Assembly (NCBI GenBank): GCA_963965975.1
Contig: OZ014412.1
Coordinates: 4,900,501-4,964,500 of the forward strand
DNA: 64,000 bases
DNA from: Xestospongia bergquistia
Lineage: Eukaryota > Porifera > Demospongiae > Haplosclerida > Petrosiidae
Reading direction: 5' to 3'
Positions 1 through 14,932 of the stretch are shown in pieces. The notes below the pieces were generated by a model that was not told where the DNA came from, ran no database searches, and saw only the letters and a program-made list of their open reading frames with translations. Position numbers and translations under genes: made by a program. Each line of letters starts with the position of its first letter. The stretch's first letter is position 1.

Positions 1-32
1 TGCTTTCTTGTGAAATATCCATTTCTAATTAG

Positions 33-3592
<3,560 letters not shown>

Positions 3593-3934
3593 TTAGTCAT
3601 TGGATAATTCCCCATACCTCATTTAACAATCTAGTTTTTGGTATACATTTAAAGCCTCTATTGTTATTTTTCTGTTTATTCATTTGGTGTCTAAACAAAT
3701 ATTACATTGTTATTATATTTAATTGCTAGGTCAACCCTATTATTATTTCATCATTTAATTGATCACTTTGTTATTATTATTACTATTATTTAATTGATCA
3801 CTTATCATTATTATTTAATTGATCATTTAATTTTTATTTAATCACTTCATTGTTATCATCTAATCACTTATCATGAACTGGTCTATAAATTTATTTATTC
3901 ACGAAAATTTCATTTATATTCAACAATATATCAA
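3593..3934. other. AT-rich gap between convergent DNMT3 and PDCD2
   Basis: No gene is seen. The stretch is rich in ATT-like runs and repeated TTAATTGATCA words (about 3720-3870). It separates two convergent 3' ends, so it probably holds both 3' UTRs. It recurs almost unchanged at 12589-12931 and 20439-20778. Confidence 0.7.
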
Positions 3935-5752
3935 TTATGACATTAGCTCCTGTTTCCATAGAAACTCCTCAATATAACCAGGAGGAGTACGTAAACAATT
4001 TGCAGCACAAGTATAGACAAGCAATGTACCCCAATCAATGGAGGTGGGGCTAGGGGTGGAGTCTATGTTTAGATAATAGAGAAGCTGAGGCATAATCTAG
4101 ATAAGAAAATAGATATTAAAATTTAGACTATTGCAGAGTTCCAAATGTATTAATTTGAAGTTTGGTATAATGTAGGCAAAGTACAAATTGGATGGGATAT
4201 AAAATTTATGTGCAAATTGTCCAAAAAATTACTTGATATTTAAGTGTACATGTGTGATAAGCTAAAATAAAAATTGAGTGGGATTTAAATTTTATGTGTG
4301 ATTGTCTAAAAAAATTACCTGAAATTCAAATTGTCTTGTTCCTTGGCATATTTCACAAGGAGGAATATTGTCTGGTATCTGATGTACTTCACTTGTAATT
4401 AACAGGGGTTCACCCCCAGGCTGATAGCGAATTACCTGTAGTCAATAATAACCTCTATAATGGATAAAGACACTAGTTCTAATGTATTATAAACATATCT
4501 CTCTACTAAGGATATCTCTCTACTAAGGATATTTTCAAGAGGTGTCTACTACAGAAAGACATAATTTTTTTACCTGTTCTGGTTCAATGGTCACTCGTTT
4601 TCTAAAGTTACTAAATGTCTTGTCCTCCTTTACTAAATTAGGTACATCTTTAACAAGATCTTTACTATCTTTAAATTGTGAAGTCTTATATTTTTCAGAT
4701 TGAAGATAAGTCATATAATCTTCCATTCTAGATTACAATGAACTAATATCACACTTAATCATTAAATATTTCATATTACCTCTCCTTTTCAGATCGTTCT
4801 CTTTCAGTAGACTCATCTGGCTCAGTTTCTGTGATAATTTCAAATTCAGGTAATAAGATGCCAGTATCAGAGGATGTAATGTCAGTAATATCTATCTTAC
4901 CTTTGAGGAGAGATAAAAATAATGATAACAAAGTTTGATTAATGACATAGCCTGTTTTCAAACTGACTCATTTTTTAAAGATTTTTAACTTTAAAAAAGT
5001 TTGTATTTTGACCATTAGAGTAATGCTCTTGATTCGCTTTAAAACAAGTCATTTTGAAAACAACTAAGAAGGCTGTATGTGTAATACAAATAGTACCATA
5101 GTGTACAATAATCTTATAACAGAGCTAGAGTGTTGTACAGACCATCTTGTAAGTCTTTGCACATCTTTTTGTGGCTCTTCTTCCAGTCTAGTATCTGATG
5201 ATGTTGAGAGCAGTAGTGTACTCGATGACACTGCCCACATTTACTAGGAGCAGGGCAACCACATACACGACACAGTGGTGGAACAGATGGTGTGACATGT
5301 GAGGGTGAGATTAGGACATGTGAAGGTGACATTGATACATTATTTAAATCAATGTTTGTTTTATCATCTGAAGTAGTTTCTTTATCTTTCAAATTTTCAG
5401 TTTCATTATTAGTGGGGTAATAATGATTATTTTGTGGTAAATGACATCGTAAAACTCTAAATGGTTTAGTACTATAGCTCTTATGACAGGCTGTATCTAG
5501 ACACATAAAAACAAAGATACTCCGATGATAAGTGTCTGGTTCATCTGATAATGGAGCATAAATCTGAAGGAGAAGGATATACGGTTTGTTACATTCTTTG
5601 CAGATCAGCTGGTCTGATGATGGAAGATGTACTGGGTCGAGCCAGGATGGCTTCCCTCCAACCTTACTGGGATAGAATGGACTGGTTAGCTGTTCAGGAG
5701 AGCTACATTTTTCGAGAAATCCAAGCTCAACCGTTGCAATTCCACTAGCCAT
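3935..5752 (-). CDS. PDCD2: Programmed cell death protein 2 (PDCD2), copy 1, intact
   Basis: Five exons on the minus strand: 5143-5752, 4780-4900, 4574-4727, 4319-4435, 3935-4096. They total 1164 nt and give 387 aa in one open frame. The N-terminal TYPP/PDCD2 part has VELGFLEK, FPSKVGG-like FYPSKVGGKPSWL and the LLLQIYAPL motif. A MYND zinc finger follows (CRVCGCPAPSKCGQCH...HYCSQHHQ...HKKMC, about residues 160-198). The PDCD2_C domain includes LLPEFEI, IEPEQVIRYQPGG, C-x2-C (PPCEIC), RQFEFQ, MPQLL, SIDWG and EEFLWKQ. In the known family PDCD2 acts as a co-translational chaperone for ribosomal protein uS5 and in haematopoietic and stem-cell survival. It is convergent with DNMT3. Among the three copies here it is the only one without breaks. 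Confidence 0.94.
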
Positions 5753-5949
5753 TTTATCACATGGTTATAGATATTCATTATAGGGAGGAGGAGCTACAGC
5801 TAGTGTGTGGGAGGAGTAACAAACAATGGTCATACATAATTCTAAATTCAATGCAGCAGAAAAATATGGGGAATTGTTAAAAACTAAATATATATAAATA
5901 TAAAACTATAAAACTAAAATAGAATAGTAGCAAATTAACAAGAAGACTT

Positions 5950-8900
5950 TTACCAAAAAGCAAGTCTTTGTTTAATAGTCTCATAATCATCAAAATTCTC
6001 ACAGCTCTCTTTGTGTGCTCTGGTTAACCACAGTCTCCGTATTGTATTATTGTTAACAAGTGCACTGAAAATTGTCAGGAAATTATTGCTTGTCAGTGCA
6101 GTATTGTTGAGATGTAGTTCAGCCAATGATGTAGTTTCCTGCAAAAGTTCAGCAAACGTAGTCGTGCTTTCTGAAGTGATCATAGGATTATAGCTGATGT
6201 CCAAACGTGTCAATGTTTGCTTTTCAATGATTCCTTCAGAGATCTGTTGGACACATTTATCATTGATGTTACTGTTATGGAGGTGTAGCCCTTTTAATAC
6301 ATTGTTAGTATGTAACATATATGACAAATGACTTGCATCATCTTCATCTTCATCATTGTCTGTTATGGCAAGCTTAACATTCCACATCCCAAATGTTTCA
6401 AGTGTGTCATTAGTAGAAAGAGCTTCAGTTATTTGCTTAATACTACCAGTAAGTGAGGAAGAGTGAAGTTCTAATGTCTTCAGCTTCTTATTTCTGGCAA
6501 GTGTCCCTGACAGTACAGTGATACAATTACTGTCCAATGGAGTATCATTTAGAATAAGTCCCTTTACTGGACACTCATTGAGATTGCTAATAACCACTAA
6601 CAAACTTTCAGGGGATGACTTATAGACCCAAATACTCCATTCCATTTGCTGCTCCTCTTTTAATTTGCTCATGACATCTTCACTTTGTTTAGAAGTTGGT
6701 AAAGTGAGCTCAACAACATCAGAATACCATTTAACATTTGTAGTGTCTTCTACGAGAAAGCAGAATAGTCTATAAATTGTAGCTGACTTTCAAATTAAAT
6801 GTTATAATTATAATAATGTCTAAACATTTAATAGTTTATTCCTTAAATCAACTAATACTACTTACCATCTTTTGACTCTGTAACATTAGCAGAAGTTGTT
6901 AAATTATTTATTAACTCTGAAAGTAAATGATAGAGTTAATGATATACAAGTTGTATAACAGTACCTGTAAAGGATTTTTCTGTATGTTCTTGAGAATGCT
7001 TTTTTATTTTTGATAAGATGTCTAGATGTGGAATTAAGGAGTCAACTTATATATACGCTAATTGTTAATTACCATTCTTCTTCTTAATTGTGTTTGTGCT
7101 CTCTTCTAATTGTAAAGTCAAATTTGTGATTATCTTTTGTAGATCTCCTACCTCCACTTGTAACTTTGTCTGACTACCTGTCATAAAATAATTCACTCAT
7201 TACAATTTTAAAAAAATAAGACAATAAGAAAGATCGAAGCTAAGTTACATATGCTGTTTCTAACGTCATTGATTTTCTTGATATTTTCTAAACTACTTGA
7301 TTGATTTAACCAATATAAACAACCTATACAACTATATATTGGTTAAATGATTTGATGAAAACTGAAAGTAAACATCACATTGTTTCATTCCCAATATACT
7401 ATGTATCTGATTGTATAAACAGTTTATCTGAGAGTACTTCTGTAATGAAAACAATCTGTTTACTTTCAGTTTGCATCAAATGATTTTTTTCTGCATTCAT
7501 GTAATCTGTATAAACATATATCAACCAAACAATTTTTTACAGTAGATATATATACAGTGCCACTTTCCTTGTGGATTAATGGATCCATGAATAAATAAAA
7601 ATTTCTTAAAAAATTATAGTGATGATGGTAAAAACATCTGTAACAAACCCACAATAGGAATGGCAGCATGTATGTCCCTACATAGTAACCACAATATGAA
7701 GGACATAAAGTATTGTTACAACAGTTATATGACTCATAAGAAGTCTAAAGTAAATTACTGTTCAGTTAATAGAAAGTGAGGATTTTATTTGCGGAATGTA
7801 CTGACAATGTAGTAAAATAGTTTTCAAATATAAAATTGCGTTCAAGTACTTCTATGTGGCTACTATGCAGGGATATCTATACTGTCATTTCTACTTTGTT
7901 TTGTTTGAGATTTTTTATATTTAATGAATTTATTTTTTAGAGTTTTTATTTACTTGTTTGTGTTATTTTTATTTGAATTATAAATTAGTTAAAATATGTT
8001 CACAACGTGTTTTCTTTATCATTACATGTTGGATGAGTATACTCAGAATATACTATAAAACAGGGCATTGCTATAATTTTATAATGACTAACAATAATAC
8101 CATATAGTGCATATATCAGTTATGTATATATGTGTACAACCAAGCCAGAAATAGCTAATTCAACTCGTAATGTCCTATAAGAACACCTTGTTGATTGCTA
8201 GAAGATAAGTTAAATCTGATTTCCTTAAAAGAGACAGGAATGATACCACTTAGAACAGGCCTTGTAATAGAATAGAATACTGGCCCTACAAACATTATTA
8301 TACTCCATTTTTCCTCACGAATATGATTATACTCATAAAATGGCATCTCTTATGTAGGCTACTTCCAAGCCCTCCACAAACCACCATTGTAAAAAGCATT
8401 CAAAATAAAGCCTCTAAAAGTGGATACCTCCACATGAAAATATACCTTTCTGTGTAAAAATAATCTTTATAGACTTCTACTTTTGTAGTTATCATGGCAT
8501 AAAATAATAGTAATAGAAACAAGATAGAACATCATGTCATCAGTACTACCATCTGACTGATATTAAATAATACATGAATTTTGTGATACATATACAGCTG
8601 ATGTTAATCCCATGCTTATCAATTACATAACAAACCTATCAATTGTTATAATACACACGTACCTTCTAATGACTTTATTTCCATAGTCTTTTTTTTACTG
8701 ATGGTTTGTTGTAGTTCCAGTTGAACTGTTAATTCCTTTGTTTTCTCCTTTACCATAGCTTTAATCTCCTATAATTATATCAGTATGTAGCAACTATTGT
8801 CTAAACCATTTGTACTTACATTTGTGTCAAAAATGGTGTAGTAACCAAAAGACAGTCTAGATAATCCTATCTCTTTCAGCTGGTCAAGACTCTCCTTTGC

Positions 8901-10278
8901 TGTCATTAGTAGAATATCCATCATATGTTGTGGAGCATAGCAGGTAACGATGATGGATTCGCCTTCATTTATTGCTCTAACTTGTACATTGTTTACTAAA
9001 TCTTTGAAGGCTTTTGCAAGTAAACGTTTTATGTCACCAATTGTGTGTTTATCAGCTTCCCATTCTAGAACAAATACAATAGTCTCACAAATGAGGGGAT
9101 GGGAAAATGAGTCTACTTTGAAACTCTGGTTACAACATATGTCAGCTTTGATTTTCTCGCAAAAATCATCGACTAACTTTTTAAAATCTTCAATGTGTTT
9201 TTTAGCTTCAGTAATATTGTAGTGATCAACAATAGCCTCCAAACAGGCTACATTAATAATGGTGCATTTATCTTCCACATGCTCCATGACATTATTAAAT
9301 GACTTAGCTCTTGCCAATTGATGTGTTAGCTCTGGGAAACATCTGTCAAGATATGTTTTAAGTGCTCTTAACGAAGAAATACTCTTAACACTCTTAACAA
9401 CAATAGGTACAACTTCCTCCATGAGATTTCCATAAGCCACTCTCATTTGATCAAAGTCATACACATAATGGGATTGCATTCTGATTTGAAAGGTCTTATC
9501 TATTAATTATTAGTAGATGACATATAAAACTCATAAAATTTACTTACTATACTGTTTGAGTATATTATTACCAATTGCTACTGTTTCTTCAGACTTTAAC
9601 AAAACACTGGCAAAGATTCTCAATTTGTTCGGATCCACAGACACAGTAGTACACAGTGCTCTCAATGCAACATCACCAAATACACCTTCTGTCCTAATCA
9701 CTTCATCTAATGTCTCCTTGGAGATCAGTCTCTCTGTATATAAAATCTGAGCAATCTTTGCAGGAAGTATTAGCTTATCAGTATGTCTCTGTAACATTTG
9801 ACATGCTGTAATGGATAACTCTGGTTCTTTTTCAGCTAGAGATAATGTGATCAATATTAAAAAAGATTACATGGAAATTGTTGTTTACCATTTCGTTTAG
9901 CATTTCTAGCAGAAGTTGTTTCTCCAATTTTTTTAAGAGCACCAGCAAATGTTTTCCAAGTTGGTCCACCTCTCTCATCAACTTTGTCCACCCTTCGCAG
10001 CCAATTAGACAAACACTCTAGAAGACATCGAGTTACATCTGTCCCGTGTCGTGCTTCAATAGTGTCCAATGTATCCTTTATTAGACCAAGGTTGAGACCA
10101 AGAATCATCCAATTACGTTCTAAAAAACGACTACTTTTCAACAGTTCTAACACTTCATCTAAATGAGTAATATCTATGAGAAAAACAGTAATGTTACTTT
10201 GATAACTCTTTTAGAAGAAATGTTTGAAAAAATGTTTAGCTTCTTGTATAAAATCTTACCTAATTCTTTTGAAACCAT
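5950..10278 (-). CDS. Death-domain / death-fold / coiled-coil / LRR protein, copy 1, intact
   Basis: Nine exons: 10260-10278, 9889-10173, 9548-9835, 8820-9499, 8663-8768, 7073-7177, 6965-7021, 6866-6916, 5950-6749. They total 2391 nt and give 796 aa without a stop. The start ATG is in a 19-nt first exon (MVSKELG). Residues about 8-100 look like a death domain (LERNWMILGLNLGLI, CLSNWLRR, WKTFAGAL). Residues about 102-196 look like a second death-fold, CARD/DED-like helix bundle (LISKETLDEVI, FASVLLKSEETV). Residues about 200-420 are a domain I do not recognise (one large exon, ending in GLSRLSFGYYTIFD). Several small exons then encode Lys/Glu-rich coiled coil. The last exon (about 266 residues) holds leucine-rich repeats of the RI/NLR type (LKTLELHSSSLTGS, LTRLDISYN, LAELHLNNTAL). 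No NACHT or NB-ARC Walker motifs are present, so this is not a standard NLR. A role as an innate-immune or apoptosis adaptor is inferred. Confidence 0.85.
7178..8662. other. Long intron of death/LRR copy 1 with a small foldback
   Basis: This intron is 1485 bp, against 330 and 331 bp at the same place in copies 2 and 3. The extra roughly 1 kb lies between the shared words near 7585 (GGATTAATGGATCCA) and 8638 (ATCAATTGTTATAATAC). Nothing coding is convincing. At 7344-7487 an inverted repeat is visible: AAATGATTTGATGAAAACTG on one side is mirrored by CAGTTTGCATCAAATGATTT on the other. Confidence 0.6.
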
Positions 10279-10730
10279 TGCCAGTTTGTCTTCAAGGTTA
10301 GTTAGTCTTTGAGAGGTCTATTTTGGGGGACTTCCATTTGTGGTCATTTAATATTACAGTTAATAATCTCGAGTGTTTATAGTTTCTGTTTTCATTATTT
10401 GATACTATGAGATTAACAGTTCATGTACTTCAACAAATGACTTCTTAGAAAATATGTGTATGTGATATATAGAATAGTCCCTATTATAGATTCTATAGTG
10501 AAAGCTGGCACAACATCCATGAAAATTCTTTTTCCTTAGATATTGCATCAGATTTAAACTGTTAAAATACTTCACAAACAATTATAATATTATTTGCTCA
10601 GACAATGTTTTATTACATAATATATTTGAGAAGTTAAAATATATGGCAACAAAAATTATAAAAAACAAACAGAAAAGAGTCAACAACAAACAAAGTAATT
10701 ACATCTAACTTTAATAAACTGAAAACATTC
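10279..10730. promoter_or_regulatory. Upstream region of death/LRR copy 1
   Basis: AT-rich DNA upstream of the minus-strand start at 10278. A first non-coding exon or promoter is expected here by position. The same sequence recurs at 18116-18583. No specific motif decides the start. Confidence 0.35.
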
Positions 10731-11270
10731 AAGCTCCTTCACTGGACAACCACAGTCTCTGTATTGTATTATTAGTAGTGATGGCAGTATAAACTGTCTT
10801 GATATCATGACTTTTCAATACAGTATGACTAAGTTACAGTTCTTGTAACTACACTTACTGAAGTAATTATAACTGGTGGTATCAAGCAAATAATGGACAC
10901 TTTTCTTACTAACAATACACTCATGACATTAGGTTTGTGGAATGTTAAAACTCCCATAAAAGATGAAGATGCAACTCACATGTCACATATTAATTAATGA
11001 AATATTGAAAGAACTACACCTCAATAACAAAATAACATCAGATTTCTAAAGGGACCATTGAAAAACAAATGTTTACAGACACATTTGATTATCAGTACAT
11101 AGGGAAGAATGTAGTTCCGGAATCTTCATTATTTCATTGCTGACAAGAGACTCTGACAGCATAGTCATGAAATTACAATCCAATGGAGTCTCATATATAA
11201 TACATCAGACAATGGAGGACACCACTAACATAGCAATTGCTAGCTGTGTTGGTGATACAAGGAGGCTGTA
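10731..11270 (-). pseudogene. Relic of an LRR exon, partly inverted (unit 1)
   Basis: Minus-strand similarity to the LRR exon is visible near 10731-10850 (ACAACCACAGTCTCTGTATTG matches the end of the LRR exon) and again near 11090-11210. The middle (about 10860-11060) carries the matching LRR codons on the plus strand (TLMTLGLWNVK, DEDATHMSH), so an internal segment is inverted. Many stops; not a functional gene. The uninverted counterpart is at 26140-26812. Confidence 0.7.
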
Positions 11271-11331
11271 ATATTAATTTATGTAAAACACCATGGCTAT
11301 AATTTTATTCCACGAATACACGTATATAGTT

Positions 11332-11341
11332 TGCGCATGCG
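11332..11341 (+). promoter_or_regulatory. NRF1-like palindrome upstream of DDX10 stub 1
   Basis: TGCGCATGCG lies 46 bp before the ATG of the DDX10 stub. It matches the core of the animal NRF1 palindrome, common at promoters of housekeeping genes. It also occurs at 19188-19197 before stub 2, but I do not see it before the intact DDX10 at 27144. Function is inferred only. Confidence 0.45.
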
Positions 11342-11387
11342 TGGACCAGTATTGAACGTAAGTGTTAAAAATTGAAGGATCTGGCTA

Positions 11388-11582
11388 ATGGCACTCAGAA
11401 AAAGAAAGATCAAAGATCTAGGAAAGAAGCCAAGATTCAGACCATTACCAAAATGGAAACAAGAATCAAAATAAATTGAAGTAGTTGCTCAGTATGATAT
11501 CATGAAACCAGAAGATTTTGAAAGATTTTCAGATATTCCACTCTCTAGACAAACTCAAGAAGGACTTAGACAAAATGGTTAA
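11388..11582 (+). pseudogene. DDX10: DDX10 5' stub 1, broken and truncated at the unit junction
   Basis: Begins MALRKRKIKDLGKKPRFRP and is collinear with the first 66 codons of DDX10 at 27144, then ends in TAA at the junction with DNMT3 sequence. A CAA codon has become TAA about 28 codons in, and one codon is missing just after. No helicase motif is included, so the stub cannot be an RNA helicase. The upstream 100 bp differ from those of the intact gene. Confidence 0.88.
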
Positions 11583-11583
11583 A

Positions 11584-12588
11584 AAGCAAATTATAAGTCG
11601 GTTTTTACAAGTTAGTTAATGCAAACTCTATCCATCTTTGAATTTTTTTATCATTTTCTTTCAAGTGCAATCCAGTGGTGGTTGATGCTAGAGAAATATC
11701 AGCTGCTCATAGAGCTCGTTACTTCTGGGGTAACTTCCCTGGCATGAACAGGTACATCATTGATGTTCATTCGTAATTCTAAACTTTGACCTTTTTCAGA
11801 CCAACAATACCTCTCCCTGGAGATCGTCTAACACTTCAAGAATGCCTTGAACCTCACTGTTTCAGGACAGCACAAGTACATTGCATGTATTTGAATGTTT
11901 AAGTATATTTTGTCTTCACTTTCAGTTTACAAAGTTGCGAACTATTACAACAAAGATGAACTCCACCAAACAAACAAAGAAAGCCATTTTTCCTGTTAGA
12001 GTGGAGGTAGGAGCAATGGGAGAAGAGGATGATGAGGATGGTGATGTCCTCTGGTGTACGGAAATGGAGAGGTACTGTAGACCACCGAGCAAGAATAAAG
12101 GACTTGATACATTCCTCTTAGATTGTTTGGGTTTCCTGATCACTATACTGATGTGGCTAATCTTGGTCGATGTGGACGTCAAAGATTGTTAGGGAAAGCT
12201 TGGAGTGTCCCTGTTGTTAGACACTTGTTTTCACCTCTCAAAGTACAATTTATTTTCAATGTATATATTTTAACTTTTTCCATTCCCCCTACAGGACTAC
12301 TTTCAGTCCAACACTACAGGAATGCCATCCTCCATCAAACATCCTGGAAACTCCACCCCTACATCTTTACCAGAAACTGAGGAATTTAGTGTTGCCATGA
12401 CAACCAAAGAGCTATCCCCACCAGCAACATCTACAATTCCAAGTCTAGTACCTGTAATCACTCCTATAAAAACACCTGCTGTTGTGGCTCCTCCAAAACC
12501 TTTGTCCCCAGAACCAGAATCTGTGATTTGTATTAAGAGTGACGCATGTCTGGACCCCTCCTCCCCAAATGTTAGTAGGCAAAGCTAA
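11584..12588 (+). pseudogene. DNMT3: DNMT3 3' fragment, copy 2
   Basis: Starts inside the DNMT3 exon encoding [10 protein letters not shown]. It keeps the remaining downstream exons with their splice sites, through the Pro/Ser/Thr-rich tail to TAA at 12588. It lacks the SAM-binding motif and the PCN catalytic Cys, so no methyltransferase activity is possible. The exons remain open and nearly identical to copy 1, which indicates recent duplication. Transcription could only come from the DDX10-stub side. Confidence 0.9.
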
Positions 12589-12931
12589 TTGGTCAGTGGA
12601 TAATTCCCCATACCTCATTTAACAATCTAGTTTTTGGTATACATTTAAAGCCTCTATTGTTATTTTTCTGTTTATTCATTTGTTGTCTAAACAAATATTA
12701 CATTGTTATTATATTTAATTGCTAGGTCAACCCTATTATTATTTCATCATTTAATTGATCACTTTGTTATTATTATTACTATTATTTAATTGATCACTTA
12801 TCATTATTATTTAATTGATCATTTAATTTTTATTTAATCACTTCATTGTTATCATCTAATCACTTATCATGAACTGGTCTATAAATTTATTTATTCACGA
12901 AAATTTCATTTATATTCAACAATATATCAAT

Positions 12932-14735
12932 TATGACATTAGCTCCTGTTTCCATAGAAACTCCTCAATATAACCAGGAGGAGTACGTAAACAATTTGCA
13001 GCACAAGTATAGACAAGCAATGTACCCCAATCAATGGAGGTGGGGCTAGGGGTGGAGTCTATGTTTAGAGAAGCTGAGGCATAATCTAGATAAGAAAATA
13101 GATATTAAAATTTAGACTATTGCAGAGCTCCAAATGTATTAATTTGAAGTTTGGTATAATGTAGGCAAAGTACAAATTGGATGGGATATAAAATTTATGT
13201 GCAAATTGTCCAAAAAATTACTTGATATTTAAGTGTACATGTGTGATAAGCTAAAATAAAAATTGAGTGGGATTTAAATTTTATGTGTGATTGTCTAAAA
13301 AAATTACCTGAAATTCAAATTGTCTTGTTTCTTGGCATATTTCACAAGGAGGAATATTGTCTGGTATCTGATGTACTTCACTTGTAATTAACAGGGGTTC
13401 ACCCCCAGGCTGATAGCGAATTACCTGTAGTCAATAATAACCTCTATAACGGATAAAGACACTAGTTCTAATGTATTATAAGCATATCTCTCTACTAAGC
13501 ATGTCTCTCTACTAAGGATATTTTCAAGAGGTGTCTACTACAGAGACATAATTTTTTTACCTGTTCTGGTTCAATGGTCACTCGTTTTCTAAAGTTACTA
13601 AATGTCTTGTCCTCCTTCACTAAATTAGGTACATCTTAAACAAGACCTTTACTATCTTTAAATTGTGAAGTCTTATATTTTTCAGATTGAAGATAAGTCA
13701 TATAATCTTCCATTCTAGATTATAATGAACTAATATCACACGTAATCATTAAATATTTCATATTACCTCTCCTTTTCAGATCGTTTTCTTTCAGTAGACT
13801 CATCTGGCTCTGTTTCTGTGACAATTTCAAATTCAGGTAATAAGATGCCAGTATCAGAGGATGTAATGTCAGTAATATCTATCTTACCTTTGAAGAGAGA
13901 TAAAAATAATGATATCACAGTTTGATTAATGACATAACCTGTTTTCAAACTAACTCATTTTTAAAGATTTTTAACTTTAAAAAGTTTGTATTTTGACCAT
14001 TAGAGTAATGCTCTTGATTCGCTTTAAAACGAGTCATTTTGAAAACAACTAAGAAGGCTGTATGTGTAATACAAGTAGTACCACAGTGTACAATGATCTT
14101 ATAACAGCTAGAGTGTTGTACAGACCATCTTGTAAGTCCTTGCATATCTTTTTGTGGCTCTTCTTCCAGTCTAGTATCTGATGATGTTGAGAGCAGTAGT
14201 GTACTTGATGACACTGCCCACATTTACTAGGAGCAGGGCAACCACATACACGACACAGTGGTGGAACAGATGGTGTGACATGTGAGGGTGAGATTAGGAC
14301 ATGTGAAAGTGACGTTGATACATTATTTAAATCAATGTTTGTTTTATCATCTGAAGTAGTTTCTTTATCTTTCAAATTTTCAGTTTCATTATTAGTGGGG
14401 TAATAATGATTATTTTGTGGTAAATGACATCGTAAAACTCTAAATGGTTTAGTACTATAGCTCTTATGACAGGCTGTATCTAGACACATAAAAACAAAGA
14501 TACTCCGATGATAAGTGTCTGGTTCATCTGATAATGGAGCATAAATCTGAAGGAGAAGGATATACAGTTTGTTACATTCTTTGCAGATCAGCTGGTTTGA
14601 TGATGGAAGATGTACTGGGTCGAGCCAGGATGGCTTCCCTCCAACCTTACTGGGATAGAATGGACTGGTTAGCTGTTCAGGAGAGCTACATTTTTCGAGA
14701 AATCCAAGCTCAACTGTTCCAATTCCACTAGCCAT
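12932..14735 (-). pseudogene. PDCD2: PDCD2 copy 2, pseudogene
   Basis: Same five-exon layout as copy 1. Exon 1 (MASGIGTVELGF to the MYND finger) is open. Exon 3 carries a stop (GTT TAA GAT, Val-stop-Asp) where copy 1 has GTT AAA GAT. The last exon has a 7-nt deletion (ATAATAG lost near 13067) that puts TAA right after Met-Pro-Gln-Leu-Leu. The C-terminal domain is therefore lost. A truncated MYND-only product is possible but not shown. Confidence 0.87.
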
Positions 14736-14932
14736 TTTATCACATAGTTATAGATATTCATTATAGGAAGGAGGAGCTACAGCTAGCTGATGGAAGAAGT
14801 AACAAACAATGGTCATACATAATTCTAAATTCAATGCAGCAGAAAAATATGGGGAATTGTTAAAAACTAAATATATATAAATATAAAACTATAAAACTAA
14901 AATAGAATAGTAGCAAATTAACAAAAAGACTT

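Noticed and set aside
3938-4053. Plus-strand ORF (MTLAPVSIETPQYNQEEYV...) considered as an alternative last DNMT3 exon
   Set aside because: It is antisense to the last PDCD2 exon, whose minus-strand reading gives SIDWG, YTCAANC and EEFLWKQ, a clear PDCD2 C-terminus.
8155-8346. Minus-strand ORF in the long intron of death/LRR copy 1
   Set aside because: Short, no recognisable motif, absent from the other units, and no in-phase splice sites found.
5950-10278. Calling the death-fold/LRR gene an NLR
   Set aside because: No Walker A/B or NACHT motifs in any exon or intron-flanking ORF.
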